From Hypericum androsaemum (Eukaryota; Streptophyta; Magnoliopsida; Malpighiales; Hypericaceae): a DNA stretch of 64,000 nt. The DNA is taken from contig OZ023192.1 of the NCBI GenBank assembly GCA_963995505.1, forward strand, positions 7,671,001 through 7,735,000, read 5' to 3'. A program made the translations under genes and the position numbers. This document shows positions 46,530 to 57,699 of the stretch, piece by piece (within the stretch, counting starts at the first letter, position 1; each line of letters begins with the position of its first letter). The notes under the pieces are model-generated. The model was not told the origin of the DNA. It made no database searches and was given only the letters and a program-made list of their open reading frames with translations.

Positions 46530-49200
46530 TGTGATATGATTGCTTCAGAGTTGACAAAGATGGCTGGATATGTGAATTCTCGCCATGCAGATGAGCCGTG
46601 AAACGTTTAAAAAATCTTGGAAGAACTCAAGAGATTGGTACATCTTGGATTGTTGGCTCTCGCTATAACAATAGCTCTTCTTCAGGTACATGTCTTCTCT
46701 TTTTCTTATGGCCTCTTCCGCATATGGGGAGATTCTTTTTTAGCATAAGAGAAGGACAGCTCCTTGCAAGGGCATCCTGATAGATGCGTTCTTGATTTGT
46801 CTATGCATGGAATTTTGCTCTTTTCTGGTTGATCTCGTGCCGAGTTTTTGAAGATGGGGGGCCGTTGTTCCTTTGCATGATTTACAGGCTTTGTATTTCT
46901 GCTAGAAACTATGTAAAGCACACTCAGTGCTCCAACAACAAGCATAATAACATAACAGTACAAAATGATTGAAACTAGTATTAGAAATTAAGTTTTGGTC
47001 TTATAATGTTCTTTTTCCATGTTTGAAACTAATATTAGTTATTAGATTATTGACAAAGATCCTACTTTGAAGCCCCTCAATCACTGGATGCTTCTTCTAG
47101 TGCCATGATTTACACCCACTTGCGTGAGAAAACTTCTGTTAAATTGCCAAATCCACATAATCATAACAGAGGAGCAAGAAGAGACGAGAATCAAATTTCC
47201 TCTGAATTGTTTAACTACCAAGATGTATAGTATGGTCAAGCTAATTAATACAAAAGAAGCATATTAAAGCGTCTTCCAATGATGACTCTTGTCTCCTTGC
47301 TTTCGCTTTAAGAATAAATTCGCAAAGGCAACAGTAGATTTTTGCGAAAATTATTCGCACATCACTCAACGGAACAGATCAAATTCCCCCCTTCAATCAT
47401 GGGAATTTGATAAAACTGAGACACACGATCATCACCATGGTTTTGGATTTGCAATTCCACCGTTTATACAATAGACAACTTGATGCTCTTTTTTCTCCGG
47501 GTCGGGTTTTTGTCTTCAGGGTTTTACTGCTTCAGGGTTTTTTTTATTAAAGCCAGCAGCTGCAACTCGACGACGCGGGGGTGTGAGTAGAAGAACATCA
47601 ATAGGTACTTGGCTTTGTAGAGCATAATATACTTATTATTGGTAAGATTAAACTACCGCAGAATTAGATCACATGTCTCGCAAACCGGTCAGAGGTTGAA
47701 AGTGAGTATCGTTGTCATTGCTCGTCATCAACCCTCTTCGGTAGCTGATGTGTTTAGTAGGGCAGCAGAATTCTGTCGGACAGGAAGATTGTCAACGAAG
47801 AAAGTTGTCTTATCCATCCTCAATTTGTTGTACATTGTTAGTTGTATAGTCTGTCCTTAGTTTCGAGCAGTGTTGGCTCGTTAAAATGGTTCACTTGCAA
47901 GATTGATGGTGATTAGTTGAAGTGGTTTACTGCAAACTTGTGTTGTTTATCTAGTGGACCTGCATGATTTGAAGGAACCGGACATGCCGCTGTCTTTCAT
48001 TGATTTGGAATGTGCAAATATCTGTTATTCTGGATTAGCAGAAAAGTACGTCAGTTATATGGAAATCAACAGATCAATATATTTCTTCAAACCATACAGA
48101 AGAGAATGAAACATAAAAATATTATTTCAGCGACTCTTTCCTTATTTAAGGATGAGATAAAAGAAACAAAAATAAAATCATTTGTCCGTCATGGAATTAA
48201 CACGAGATGTGATGAGTGTGAAAGAAACTCATGTATTCCCTCTTTTTTATTTGTCCTTTCTCTTCATTTTTGTTTAATTTTGTGACATTATGTAGTAGTG
48301 TATCATATAATGGAGTTTAGTGTTTGTTGTGTGTTTTTTGAGATTTTATTTTTGGAACTTTTATAATGTATCATATAAAAATTGCTTCAAGGTTTCAAAG
48401 ATATCGAGAAGGGTACATATGTGCCTTGTTTAATTAGCCCACTCGTACCTCTTAAATAATGTTTTTAAAATTGGCCCGGACAAGGAAGAACTTATTTTTT
48501 TTCGAGGTAACGATTTGCTGAGACATTATTATTTGCAGACTAATGTGTGCGAGATAAAAAAAATGGGTACATGTTTGGAGACCGAACATCAAAATAAACG
48601 CCATTCTGGGACAATCTTCAGATGGTTGGATGTTTGGTTGACCCACTGCAATCTTGGGACTTTTTTTTTGTTGGATGTTTGGTTGACCCACTACAATATT
48701 TTAGATTAGGAAATCAAATATTTGACGGCTACGTTTGCCTAGGAAATTAAGTTGATATTTTCTCGTACTAATTTCAAAACTTAGTTCGCAAAGCGTTATG
48801 CTAATTGGGACCGGTACCATACCTACCAAACATAGGTTGGTTTTTTTATATTAAAATTTATTATGTTGATTAAATGAAATTTAAACTGGTTATAACTTTT
48901 GAAAGATAGAAAAATTCTAACAATATTCTAAATATTGGAACTCGAAGTTTTTAATTAAATTTTTATTTTGATGTGATCTAATTGCCCGTAGGAAAGTAGT
49001 TCCCATGTCCTTATCTATCTCCTCCAAACTCTCCAACACTGTCTTAACCTTGAAACATCCGTCTCCATTTCCCAATACCTCCTCTCCTTTACCAAATCTA
49101 ACCCTCCTCTCCACAATCTCTGTCATCTTTTAGAGTAAAAGCAAAGAAATCCAAACCAAACCCATCGTCAAATATTCAACCTCCTAGCCTCATTCCAAAT
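46530..49200. other. PORR 3' side and spacer
   Basis: No further gene was recognised. A 35 bp phrase 'ggatgtttggttgacccact' occurs twice (48626 and 48675 areas). The last about 200 bp are the promoter and 5' UTR of the WEB gene. Confidence 0.4.
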
Positions 49201-49217
49201 CCCGAACAATCTTCACC

Positions 49218-49910
49218 ATGGATAGGACATCTCCCACTCTCTCCTCTCCAAAACCAAAACCCAAAAGAGAATGTTATAGCTCCAAAGTGGACACCTCTCG
49301 CCCTTTCAGCTCAGTTAAAGAAGCTGTAGCCGTTTTCGGAGAGAAAATTCTCGTGGGAGAGATATACAACTACTCCCCCAAGTCTTACTATACTCCTCCC
49401 AGTCAAGAACCCTACTCGTGGAGGTACCCCTCGCCCTCGCCAACTCCGAGTGACAACGACCCGAAAGAGGACAATGAAGAAAACGAGTTGATGGGCACGT
49501 TGAAGAAGCTCGAGGCCGAACTCGAGGAGACCAAGGCGGAGCTGAAGATGATGAAGGAGAGGGAATCGGAGACTGAGGTAGCCATGGCTTTGTTGAACGC
49601 GGAGCTTCACAAGAACATGTCTAAGTTGGCGGAGGCAGAGTCCGTCGCGGCGAAAAGGGAGGTGGAGGCGAGGATTGAGAACGACAGGAAGGAGATTGTG
49701 ATGAGAGAGGAAGAGAGGAGGAAGGAGAAGCTGTTTGGGATGGAGGATTCGCCTAGTTTGGAGAGAGGGTATTTTGGAAGCAAGTTGGCGAAGAAGAAGA
49801 AGAAGAAGAAGCCTATCGTTCCTCTCTTGGGGGATCTTTTCTTTAGGAAAAAAGGAGGAAGTAACCCCACTGCTTCTCTCTACGCTTCTTCCCCTTCGTA
49901 TTTTAATTGA
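49218..49910 (+). CDS. WEB family (DUF827) coiled-coil protein, short type
   Basis: One exon, 230 residues, start in a strong context (CACCATGG). The N-terminus has the phrase VDTSRPFSSVKEAVAVFGEKILVGEIY, typical of WEB proteins. The middle is Pro/Tyr-rich. A charged heptad-type coiled coil runs about 88-172 (LKKLEAELEETKAELKMMKE). The tail has a run of seven lysines (191-198, possible nuclear or membrane-contact signal) and PIVPLLGDLFFRKKG. Longer WEB1/PMI2 relatives control chloroplast movement; short members like this one are barely characterised, so function is open. Confidence 0.87.
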   Translation: MDRTSPTLSSPKPKPKRECYSSKVDTSRPFSSVKEAVAVFGEKILVGEIYNYSPKSYYTPPSQEPYSWRYPSPSPTPSDNDPKEDNEENELMGTLKKLEAELEETKAELKMMKERESETEVAMALLNAELHKNMSKLAEAESVAAKREVEARIENDRKEIVMREEERRKEKLFGMEDSPSLERGYFGSKLAKKKKKKKPIVPLLGDLFFRKKGGSNPTASLYASSPSYFN

Positions 49911-49929
49911 CGTCGGCCATGGACAAGGC

Positions 49930-50660
49930 AAAATAATTGACTAAGCTCTAAAGAGGACTCGGAAAGATCATGAAGCTACATACGTATTATGGGGGAAAAA
50001 AAATCGCAGTATTTTGTTATTACTTTCCGTTTCTCTATTTTTTTTTTGTAAAGCACTTTTTTGAGTGAAATCTCTTGTATTTTATGTTTTTGTTGTTTAT
50101 ATCACTTAGTAACGCACTGTTCTGTTATTGTTTTCTCATTCTCTGTAGTATCAATTTTTCATCAATTGTTTGTGAAGCACTTTAACCACCCTGTAGGTAA
50201 ATTGCTTAAGAATATATCGGTGATCGATACGATGAACATCTCTTTTCAACATTTACCAAAAAATAAGGTTGAAGTCTATTTTATATGTTTTAAATTCTTT
50301 TATTAGATTATAGAGCTTTAGAAGTAATAACCAAGTGACACTTGCTAAATCTAGTTAGTTATCACGTGAATTATGTCAAGTCATTAATTTATTTGTTTAA
50401 CATGACGTATCACTAATTTTATTTTTGTGGTATATTACTTTACTAATTTGAAAAAAAAGGACAAAAATTGTAGTATTTGGATTCAAATCTGGAGGGAAAA
50501 GAGATCAACGGTATCAAGATCAGATGCTTACAGATGAAATTAATAATATTGCATGATATGTAACATAGCTAGGTAACTCGGGTTAGAAGGTGTTATGGAT
50601 CAAATAAAATCTCAGTCAAAATTGGTAGAGCCACGAGCCATACGCTTGCTTGCCCATAGC
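49930..50660. other. AT-rich spacer
   Basis: WEB 3' UTR followed by intergenic sequence. Nothing else could be supported. Confidence 0.4.
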
Positions 50661-50662
50661 AT

Positions 50663-51735
50663 TTTTTTATATAAGTAAAATTGTATTAAACCCACCAAAG
50701 TCAATTACATCAAATTGTACACCGCGTACAACACCCGGCACTACTAGATAGACACCTATCTAAGAAAAAATAAAGATAAGCACTATCTAGCACAAGATGG
50801 GGCACAAGACACCATGATCACGGAGGCTTGAGGAACTTCGATTGACCATTTTCCCGGATCGAATTTCTAATACCTTGAATAAATGATGGGGTCTCTTCCT
50901 CCCTGGTCAGTCCCATTTGAACGGCTATATTCAAAGCCGCATTCGCCTTATCCGCAATCCAAGCCTCGCGATGCTTTAAGTCTTCAGTCGTGAAAGACGT
51001 GGAAGGAGATTCAATAATAGGTTTCCTTGGAGCTAGAATAGAAAAATTTCGCATCGGGATCTTCCGAAGAGCGGCCGCTTTACTTGTTAACTTTCGCACC
51101 TGAGAGCTTGATTGAGTCACAAATTGCTGTGGTGACTTACCTTCATCATGGACCACCACAACTACAGCTTCAGATTTTTTCTCCGACCCCTCAGGAGATT
51201 GCACAACATTTTATGTACCCACAACCAGCTCCTCAACAATGAGCTTTACAAAATCAGAACCTGCCACATGAGACAGCTTCGCAGACTGAAAGGCCTCGTC
51301 AATACAAAGCTGAGCAATTTCAAGGTCGAGGGCAGCCAAGAACCTCTGATCCGACACAACCTCAAGATCGGAATTCCCATAACTTGAGACAACCGAGAGG
51401 CTCGATTGAGCAGCATCAACAGCTTCATGATGCCGCATTTCAGTAGGTCGATCGACAGCAGAATCAGCGGCAATCCCAACGATAACTTCTGAAACATTAG
51501 CTCCCTGCCTCATAATGTCAGAAGTACTTGAGGCCAAAGTAAGAGGAGCATGGATCTGAGCTTCCAATTGTAGCTCTGACTCAGCAATATCATAAGCATC
51601 CTGGAGCACATCAAAACTATTTGAAAGAGGGACACCAGCCTCAATCGCATTCCTAGCCGCAGGCTGAATTAGAGAAATGCAAACCTCCGAAGAAGTGGAA
51701 GCTTTACGCTGCCAAACAGGCTTGGGTTGCATAAC
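50663..51735 (-). mobile_element. LINE-derived fragment (ORF1 part joined to 3' tail)
   Basis: On the minus strand two frames (51732-51211 and 51204-50818), separated by one stop, read as a single Ser/Ala-rich protein like the C-terminal part of LINE ORF1 (start MQPKPVWQRK). They are followed by 'aattgactttggtgggtttaatacaattttacttatataaaaaa', a typical plant LINE tail. Endonuclease and reverse transcriptase are absent, so this is an internally deleted or non-autonomous copy. Family assignment is by pattern only. Confidence 0.5.
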
Positions 51736-52689
51736 ACTCTAGCCCTTGGCAACTTCCCGGCGCTTGATCATATTTCCCTCATCCATCATGCACCCGAGGC
51801 TACTCACACTCTTGGCAAAATCCTAGTCTTGGGCTCTACCTACTCTTCGGGCAAACTCTCATTCACTCGGAGAGCACCACCTCCTTCACTCGGAGGCAAC
51901 CCTTCACTTGGGGTCTTCTTCCTTCTCCTCCTTCACTTGGAGGCAACCCTTCACACAGGTCTTCCATCTTCTCCTTCACTCGGAGGCAATCCTTCACTTG
52001 GGTAAGGTACCTTTGGGGCATACTTCTTCTTCTCCTTCTCCTCCTTCACTTGGAGGAGTGGGCACTTGGCCTCTCCTTCACTTGGAGAGTTTTTCTCCTT
52101 CCTCCCTCTTCTCTCTTTCTCTTTGGAGAAGTGGACAACTCTTTTGCCATGGAAAATTCTCCTCTCCTTGGAGTGTTGGGCAACCCTTTCTCTAGAGGTT
52201 CACACCATCAAATGGGAGACCAATGGTGGATATTTATAGTGCCCCAAACCTAGGCAACTATTTGGGGTCGGGGGGGATATTTTGGTCCACCAAAATGCAA
52301 ACTTTTTGGGCTGGTTAGTGGGCGCCACCTCTCTAGTGGGCGCCAATCGGGATCAAGCAAGTGGGGCTGGCGGGCGCCAGGTCCGCCTGGCTTCAACATG
52401 GCTGGTGGGCGCCAGCCACCCGGCGGGTGCCGGGTCTCACCCCGCCACTTTGTTTCGCCTCCTCGACGTCGTCTCTTGACCCGATCGTCACTCCCAATCA
52501 TCCTCTAGCTCTTCACTCGAGCCACACGACCCTCGGATGTCCTCAACGTCTTCACTCATCTCTTGACTCAATTGATTCTTCGAGCGTCCCCGGACTCCGA
52601 ACCCAATTGATCAACTCTCGGACCATCCTCACAGCTCTTTACTCGAGCCACCCGAATACTTCAATCGTGCTCAGGCTCCATACCCAACA
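51736..52689 (-). mobile_element. LTR-like repeat, unclassified
   Basis: Read on the minus strand it starts TGTTGGGTATGG, contains TATAAATA (complement of about 52230-52237) and ends at a site flanked on both sides by ATAAC (51731-51735 and 52690-52694). The middle holds recurring 'gggcgccac' phrases (52320-52430) and a degenerate tandem 'ccttcacttggaggcaa' array (51870-52090). The inner end is not CA, so the assignment is tentative. Confidence 0.4.
51870..52090. repeat. Degenerate 'ccttcacttggagg' tandem array
   Basis: Eight or nine variants of CCTTCACTTGGAGG/CCTTCACTCGGAGG are separated by 10-40 bp. The frames it leaves open are not genes. Confidence 0.6.
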
Positions 52690-53206
52690 ATAACCGTTAG
52701 AGTTGCTGTCACACAGAAATTAAAGGAGAAAGTTCCAGCCATTGCTGTAGTTCAACTCCTTGCAGAATAGGACATTCTCGACCATGTATTTACTCTTTAT
52801 AAGATAATAAATGGTCTTTTCTGGTGGAAATAAGATTAATACAAACAGTGTAACGTTATTTTTTTTAACCATGTCAAGATTTGAACCCTGAACTTCCAAG
52901 ATATTTCTACGCCTTGTGATATTGAGAATGTAGTACAGCTTAGACTTGCAATTGGCTAAAGGAATCCCTGTATTATATAATCTGGAATTTATCCCTTTAC
53001 ACGTTGCTTTTGCACGAGTGGCACTCAATTTACTGAAGCCCGCATATGCAAAATTTTATTGTCCGCATGTAATCTGATTTCATCCAAGAATTTACTCTTT
53101 CAATGATAACATCCCGACCCGAGAAAAAAGTTTATCATATAAGAGGTATAAATTTTTAACTTCAAAATGAATAAAATTGAGTTTGTGGCCACTAAATACA
53201 TATACA

Positions 53207-54218
53207 GGGAAAAAAGTCTGTATGGTGTTGCTGTTCGCATATTTTTGTAAAAATGGTATTCGATTTTAAAGTTTTGTAAAAACGGTGTTCACATCAGAAC
53301 AACAACTAAAAAAGTCAGATTTTGAAACAAGATCTGACTTTTTAAGTCGTCCTTACCAAGATCCGACTTTTTATACACTTGTCTTGGCAAGATCCGACTT
53401 AAAAAGTCAGATGTTGGAAAAATAGAAATGATGCGCTTTCGGCTTGGTGGTCAAGGTGTGGCATTTTACTCCATGGTCATTGGTTTGATTCCAACTTTCA
53501 GCAACTTTTTTGCAATCTTGTTTTTACCATCTAACATAAATATTATATTAAATAAATTAAATTCTAATAATTGGATAAGGAATTCTTGATATCCAATTTG
53601 GTCTAAGTTGTGGTCCTTGAAAGTAAGATCATAGGTTCAATACTTGAGTTTGACAATTTTTTTTAATAAAAAAATTTATTTAACCAATTACAGATTATAA
53701 TGGATAAAAAAAATTCAATCACCTTAATTAAACAACTTATTTGAGCAATTACTAACAATCTATTTAATAGCAGAGAGAATTTTGTTTGACGAGTATAAAT
53801 TTTTTGAAATTGTGATTTTGAGAATTAGTAGAGTAAAATATTAGTACATGATCCAAAGTTTTAAAATAATATGATGAGTAGACTAGTTTTAACGCATCAT
53901 CTCGAATAAAATTTATCACTATGGCAACTAAATTATTTTATAGTTTTCTGATTGAATTTTTTTTTACCCATTATAACTAAGATGAATGATTTAGTAAAAC
54001 GACTACGGACTACCAAGATCTGACTTTTTAAGTCAGATCCATGATTTGACATAAAAAGTCAAATCTTGGTAAGGAAAACTTAAAAAGTCAGATGTTGGTC
54101 CAAAATCTGACTTTTTTAGTTGTTGTTCTGACGTGGACACCGTTTTTACAAAACTTTAAAATCGAATACCATTTTCACAAAAATACTCGAATAGTAACAC
54201 TGGACAGACTTTTTTCCC
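53207..54218. mobile_element. Mutator-like element E with near-exact 9 bp duplication
   Basis: The ends GGGAAAAAAGTCTGT are inverted repeats, and similarity runs about 115 bp ('TGGTATTCGATTTTAAAGTT', 'TTGTAAAAACGGTGT'). Flanks are ACATATACA (53198-53206) and ACATGTACA (54219-54227). The parent NFU locus has the single, uninterrupted ACATACACA at 57993-58001. The interior has several 'GATC-GACTTTTTAAGTC' palindromic phrases and possible SINE-like pieces. No transposase. Confidence 0.85.
53425..53655 (+). repeat. Possible tRNA-derived (SINE-like) pieces in element E
   Basis: 'ggcttggtggtcaagg' followed about 45 bp later by 'ggtttgattcc' resembles A and B boxes of a RNA polymerase III promoter. 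A second 'ggttcaatact' lies near 53635, followed by T/A runs. Weak resemblance only. Confidence 0.3.
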
Positions 54219-54264
54219 ACATGTACACCAATAAATATTTATTTATAAGTACCAAAAAATCAAA

Positions 54265-54620
54265 CTTCGAGACCCAAGACCCTAACCCCGAACTTCGAAC
54301 CCCGACTCCTAGACCACGGACCACAGACCCCGAACCACTCGACCCCCCGACCACGAATCCCCGGACCAAGGACCTCAAACCTCCGACCCCAACCCTCGGA
54401 CAACTGGACCCCCGGCCCACCGGACCCCAGACACTCGGACTCCAGTGCCCCGGATCCCGTACCTCGACCCCCAGATCCCGTACCCCAGACACCTGGACCC
54501 CGACCCCGACCCCGACCCCCAACATAGGACACCTGATCGCCGGACCCCTAAATTTCCAAACCCCAAACCCAAAAACATCAAACCCCAAAACCCTAAACAT
54601 GAAAACTTAAAACCCTAGGT
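54265..54620. repeat. C-rich degenerate short-period array ending in CCCTAAA-like units
   Basis: The plus strand is strongly C-rich and G/T-poor, built from 6-9 bp units such as 'accccga', 'cggaccc' and 'agacccc'. Toward the end units approach 'accctaaac' and 'aaccccaaa', like the plant telomere repeat. Frames in it are artefacts of composition. Confidence 0.6.
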
Positions 54621-54624
54621 TTTG

Positions 54625-55355
54625 AAACAAAACGACACTCACATCGCGCATTCATTTTTACTAGTTGAGTTATACAGAATTGTGAGAGATCGGATAGGTG
54701 GAGGTTATTTTTATGGAGGTGAACTGTTTGAAGGGAGGGGTGGATATTTTGGCAATTTTATATGATTACTTAGTTTTATTTGAGACAAAATTTGGTTTTG
54801 GGATTAACAACTAATTTACTAAGGATTGAACTTATTAGTATATTATGTCAAACCTCATGGAATTTTGAGAATATTTAACCTTTAGGTTATGATTCATGAG
54901 CAGATCTTAGTACTACCAAATCAAGGTGAACAATTATAATTTGACCCAATTTGAATTTGAAATTACAACTAATCCTAAATACGTTTAAAAAAACTCTCCT
55001 AGACTAATTATTGTAAAAAAAATCACAAAAGTTATGATTGTATTTAGGACGAAGAAACTAGTAAGCTCCAGTTTTTTAATATTATGTGAACGGTTTTGAT
55101 GATGAAATTGAAGTAGGCTGGTTTCCAACCGGAATCGTCGGTTAAGAACCGACGACGCAGATTCCTATCCGGGACCATTTTTAAGCACCAAGCCACCAAC
55201 CACGAAATTCTCCCCACACCGCCTCCCTGTCCTCCGGACCAGCTCGATTAACCAAACGGCCGCCGATAATAAAATAGAAAAACAAAATAGAAAGACAGAA
55301 GAACAAAGAAAGGAGCTTTTACCCCCGAATTGATTCACCGACTACAAGGAAGGAA
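54625..55355. other. AT-rich spacer and NFU promoter
   Basis: No gene was recognised. It contains a perfect 8 bp inverted repeat CGTCGGTT-AAG-AACCGACG (about 55137-55155), about 200 bp before the NFU start codon. Confidence 0.4.
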
Positions 55356-55359
55356 GGAT

Positions 55360-55452
55360 ATGCAATCTGTAGTCGTAAACCCTACCTACTACGCTGGGCC
55401 CCGCCACCCTCTCGACCCTTCCCCCTCCTCTTCCCGCCCCACCGCCTTCTTG

Positions 55453-55493
<41 letters not shown>

Positions 55494-57683
55494 GTTGGTG
55501 TTCTTCTGATATCGATCGTTGTTTATGGAATTAATTTATGTTTTTTTTAATTACAGAATTCGGGCTTCTTGGGAGCCCAGTTGACGATGAGGAGGAGGAG
55601 GGGCTCTAACCAAGTTCGCCGCTGTCCATGTGCCGCTTTTAGCTCATCTTTGCTCGCTTCCTCGCGGCGGCGCCCACCAGGTTCGGGGTTTTCCCTTTCG
55701 GTCTTGCGCTTTGTTTCGATGTGTTTTTCGCTGCGACCGTCTTGCTCCCACCCCCTCCACGGGGATGGGGAGATTCTTGTGGGTTTGATTTGTGGTACGG
55801 AATAGGATTCTCGGTCGCATACTTCGAGAGAGAAAGAGTTAGGCTATCGGACTGGCTAAGTTTGAGTGTCGGCCCTCGCGAGTGGCCTAAGATTTTACCT
55901 GAGAAATTGGTTGTGTTAAGAAGTTCCGATTTTTAAGATGATTCGTGTTGCCAAACTTTTTACACTTGATCTCTCGTGGGGTTCTGTTCAGAGATACTTT
56001 CTGAACCCATCTGTAAGACTGTTTTGCTGAAGCCTCCGGTACTCCCTATCAAGCGCAAAGCCATGCTTTTTTATGCTTTCGTATGGTTGCTGACTTTTTC
56101 ACCTTTGTTGGAATGTTCTGCAGTTGTAAAGGCCGTGGCTACTCCAGGTTCGGTGACAGAGCTGCCATTGACTGCGGAGAATGTCGAGAGCGTGTTGGAT
56201 GAAGTTCGGCCTTATCTCATATCAGATGGGGGTAATGTTGCCTTACATGAGATTGATGGGAATGTTGTGCGCCTAAAGCTACAAGGAGCATGTGGCTCAT
56301 GCCCGAGTTCAGTTACGACAATGAAGTTGGGCATTGAGCGCCGGCTGATGGAAAAGATTCCTGAAATAGTTGCCGTAGAAGCGGTTCCTGATGAAGAAAC
56401 TGGCCTTGAGATGAATGAAGAGAACATAGAGAAGGTATGCATTTCTGTCCACCAGTAGAGAAGTTTCACATTCATTAGTCTTGGTCGCCTCTTTAGCTTA
56501 CTGATCTTGTGTATTTTTATCTATAATATTCATCAAAGTTCCATTGATCCTGGATTTTTTCACAAGTGTGTGAGAATCCAGGATAAAAAAAATAAGGGGA
56601 TTTATGTCTGCTACAAAATTTCTAACTCAACTTCAGCTGTTGCTCGAGTGTTCCGATGTATTGTATACTTCCATCAGTTTCTTGGATCCAGTCCAGTTGT
56701 TTTCTTTTTCTAGAATGATCTTTGGAAGTCCTCACTATCCGATAAGAACTCTCCTATGGTATATCCCATGCATCTTCGGGCATTCATCCTTTATTTACGT
56801 TTTGATTCTAATTAGCCATGTTAAGGTTGAATTTTTTGTCAACCATCAATTCCGAAAACTTTTCCTGGGTATGTCCTGTGATCAAGTGTGTACTCTGTTA
56901 TTTCAACTCCCATTTGATCATGTTGTCACAGATGTTCGAGCTAGATTTTTGGCAGTAATTGATTATGAAGTTCCAGTAACTTGCCTGCATGTGTTTTTAC
57001 CTTGTTGTTATTCCTTTTGAAGTGAATGATGCCGCAGCAGTGTCAATGTAAAGTTGTTTTTTGCTGTCGTGGGAAGGCCCAGATTAGTTATACAGCTTTC
57101 AGTTTTATTCCTGGACTCCAAAAGGCTTTGTTCATCCTGCTAGCTTCTTGTAGTTTTTTTTAGTCTGAGATCATGTGATACATTTATTAGTTGATTAATC
57201 AACGATGTTTGGAACTAGCTCCTCTTTCATTCTTCATGTTCATTTGTTGCCATTCGGTGCCGTTTGCGTTCAAAAAGTATGCCAAACAAACTTTAATGAA
57301 TCTGGGTGTATGCAGTGACTCGGAACACTAATTTGTGCCAATATCCATGTTATGCATCGATCATTCATTTCAACGGGATATCTTTTCCCGGGCATGTTGT
57401 TTTGAGACTGTTTTTGGACCCTGCCCCGCTATATTCTGCAATAGAAGATACTTTGCTTCAAGCCGACAGCTTGATTTTTCTGTGGCAGGTTCTGGAAGAA
57501 ATAAGGCCTTACCTGGTCGGAGGAGCTGGAGGGTCTCTAGAACTAGTGGCAATCGAGGATCCAATCGTCAAGGTTCGTATCACAGGGCCAGCAGCTGGGG
57601 TCATGACCGTTAGAGTTGCTGTGACACAGAAACTAAGGGAGAAAATTCCAGCCATTGCTGCAGTTCAACTTCTTTCAGATTAG
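55360..57683 (+). CDS. Plastid NFU-type iron-sulfur cluster scaffold
   Basis: Exons 55360-55452, 55557-55680, 56124-56434 and 57489-57683 (GT-AG, phases 0, 1, 0) give 240 residues. NFU2/3-type proteins assemble and hand over 4Fe-4S clusters in chloroplasts, among others to photosystem I. Residues 1-72 are rich in Ser, Arg and Pro with few acidic residues, fitting a plastid transit peptide. The first NifU domain (about 88-165) has the cluster-binding CGSC at Cys129 and Cys132 within [20 protein letters not shown]. The second domain (about 175-238) keeps the fold ([38 protein letters not shown]) but lacks the CXXC, as in plastid NFU1-3. A CT microsatellite fills the start of intron 1. Start and first intron are less certain than the rest. 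Its 3' end is duplicated at 52690-54262. Confidence 0.9.
55456..55490. repeat. (CT)n microsatellite in NFU intron 1
   Basis: About 16 CT units directly after the predicted donor site. Confidence 0.85.
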
Positions 57684-57699
57684 GGACATGCTCGACCAT

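Larger units (their letters stand above)
52690..54262 (+). pseudogene. Duplicated 3' end of the NFU gene, split by a transposon
   Basis: 52690-53206 and then 54219-54262 together match 57601-58040, the last about 25 codons and the 3' flank of the NFU gene downstream. The coding piece (ACCGTTAGAGTTGCTGT...) still reads in frame to a stop (TAG at 52767-52769), but it lacks everything upstream. The copy carries extra sequence near 52850-52940 that the parent lacks. It is interrupted at 53207-54218 by Mutator-like element E. Confidence 0.88.

Noticed and set aside
51731..52694. ATAAC on both sides of the LTR-like repeat as proof of one insertion
   Set aside because: One flank lies in the LINE fragment and the other exactly where NFU homology starts, so the two sides need not derive from one target site; kept only as tentative.
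54092..54610. Pro/Thr-rich plus-strand frame and Gly/Val-rich minus-strand frames
   Set aside because: Products of the C-rich short-period array and the end of element E, not genes.
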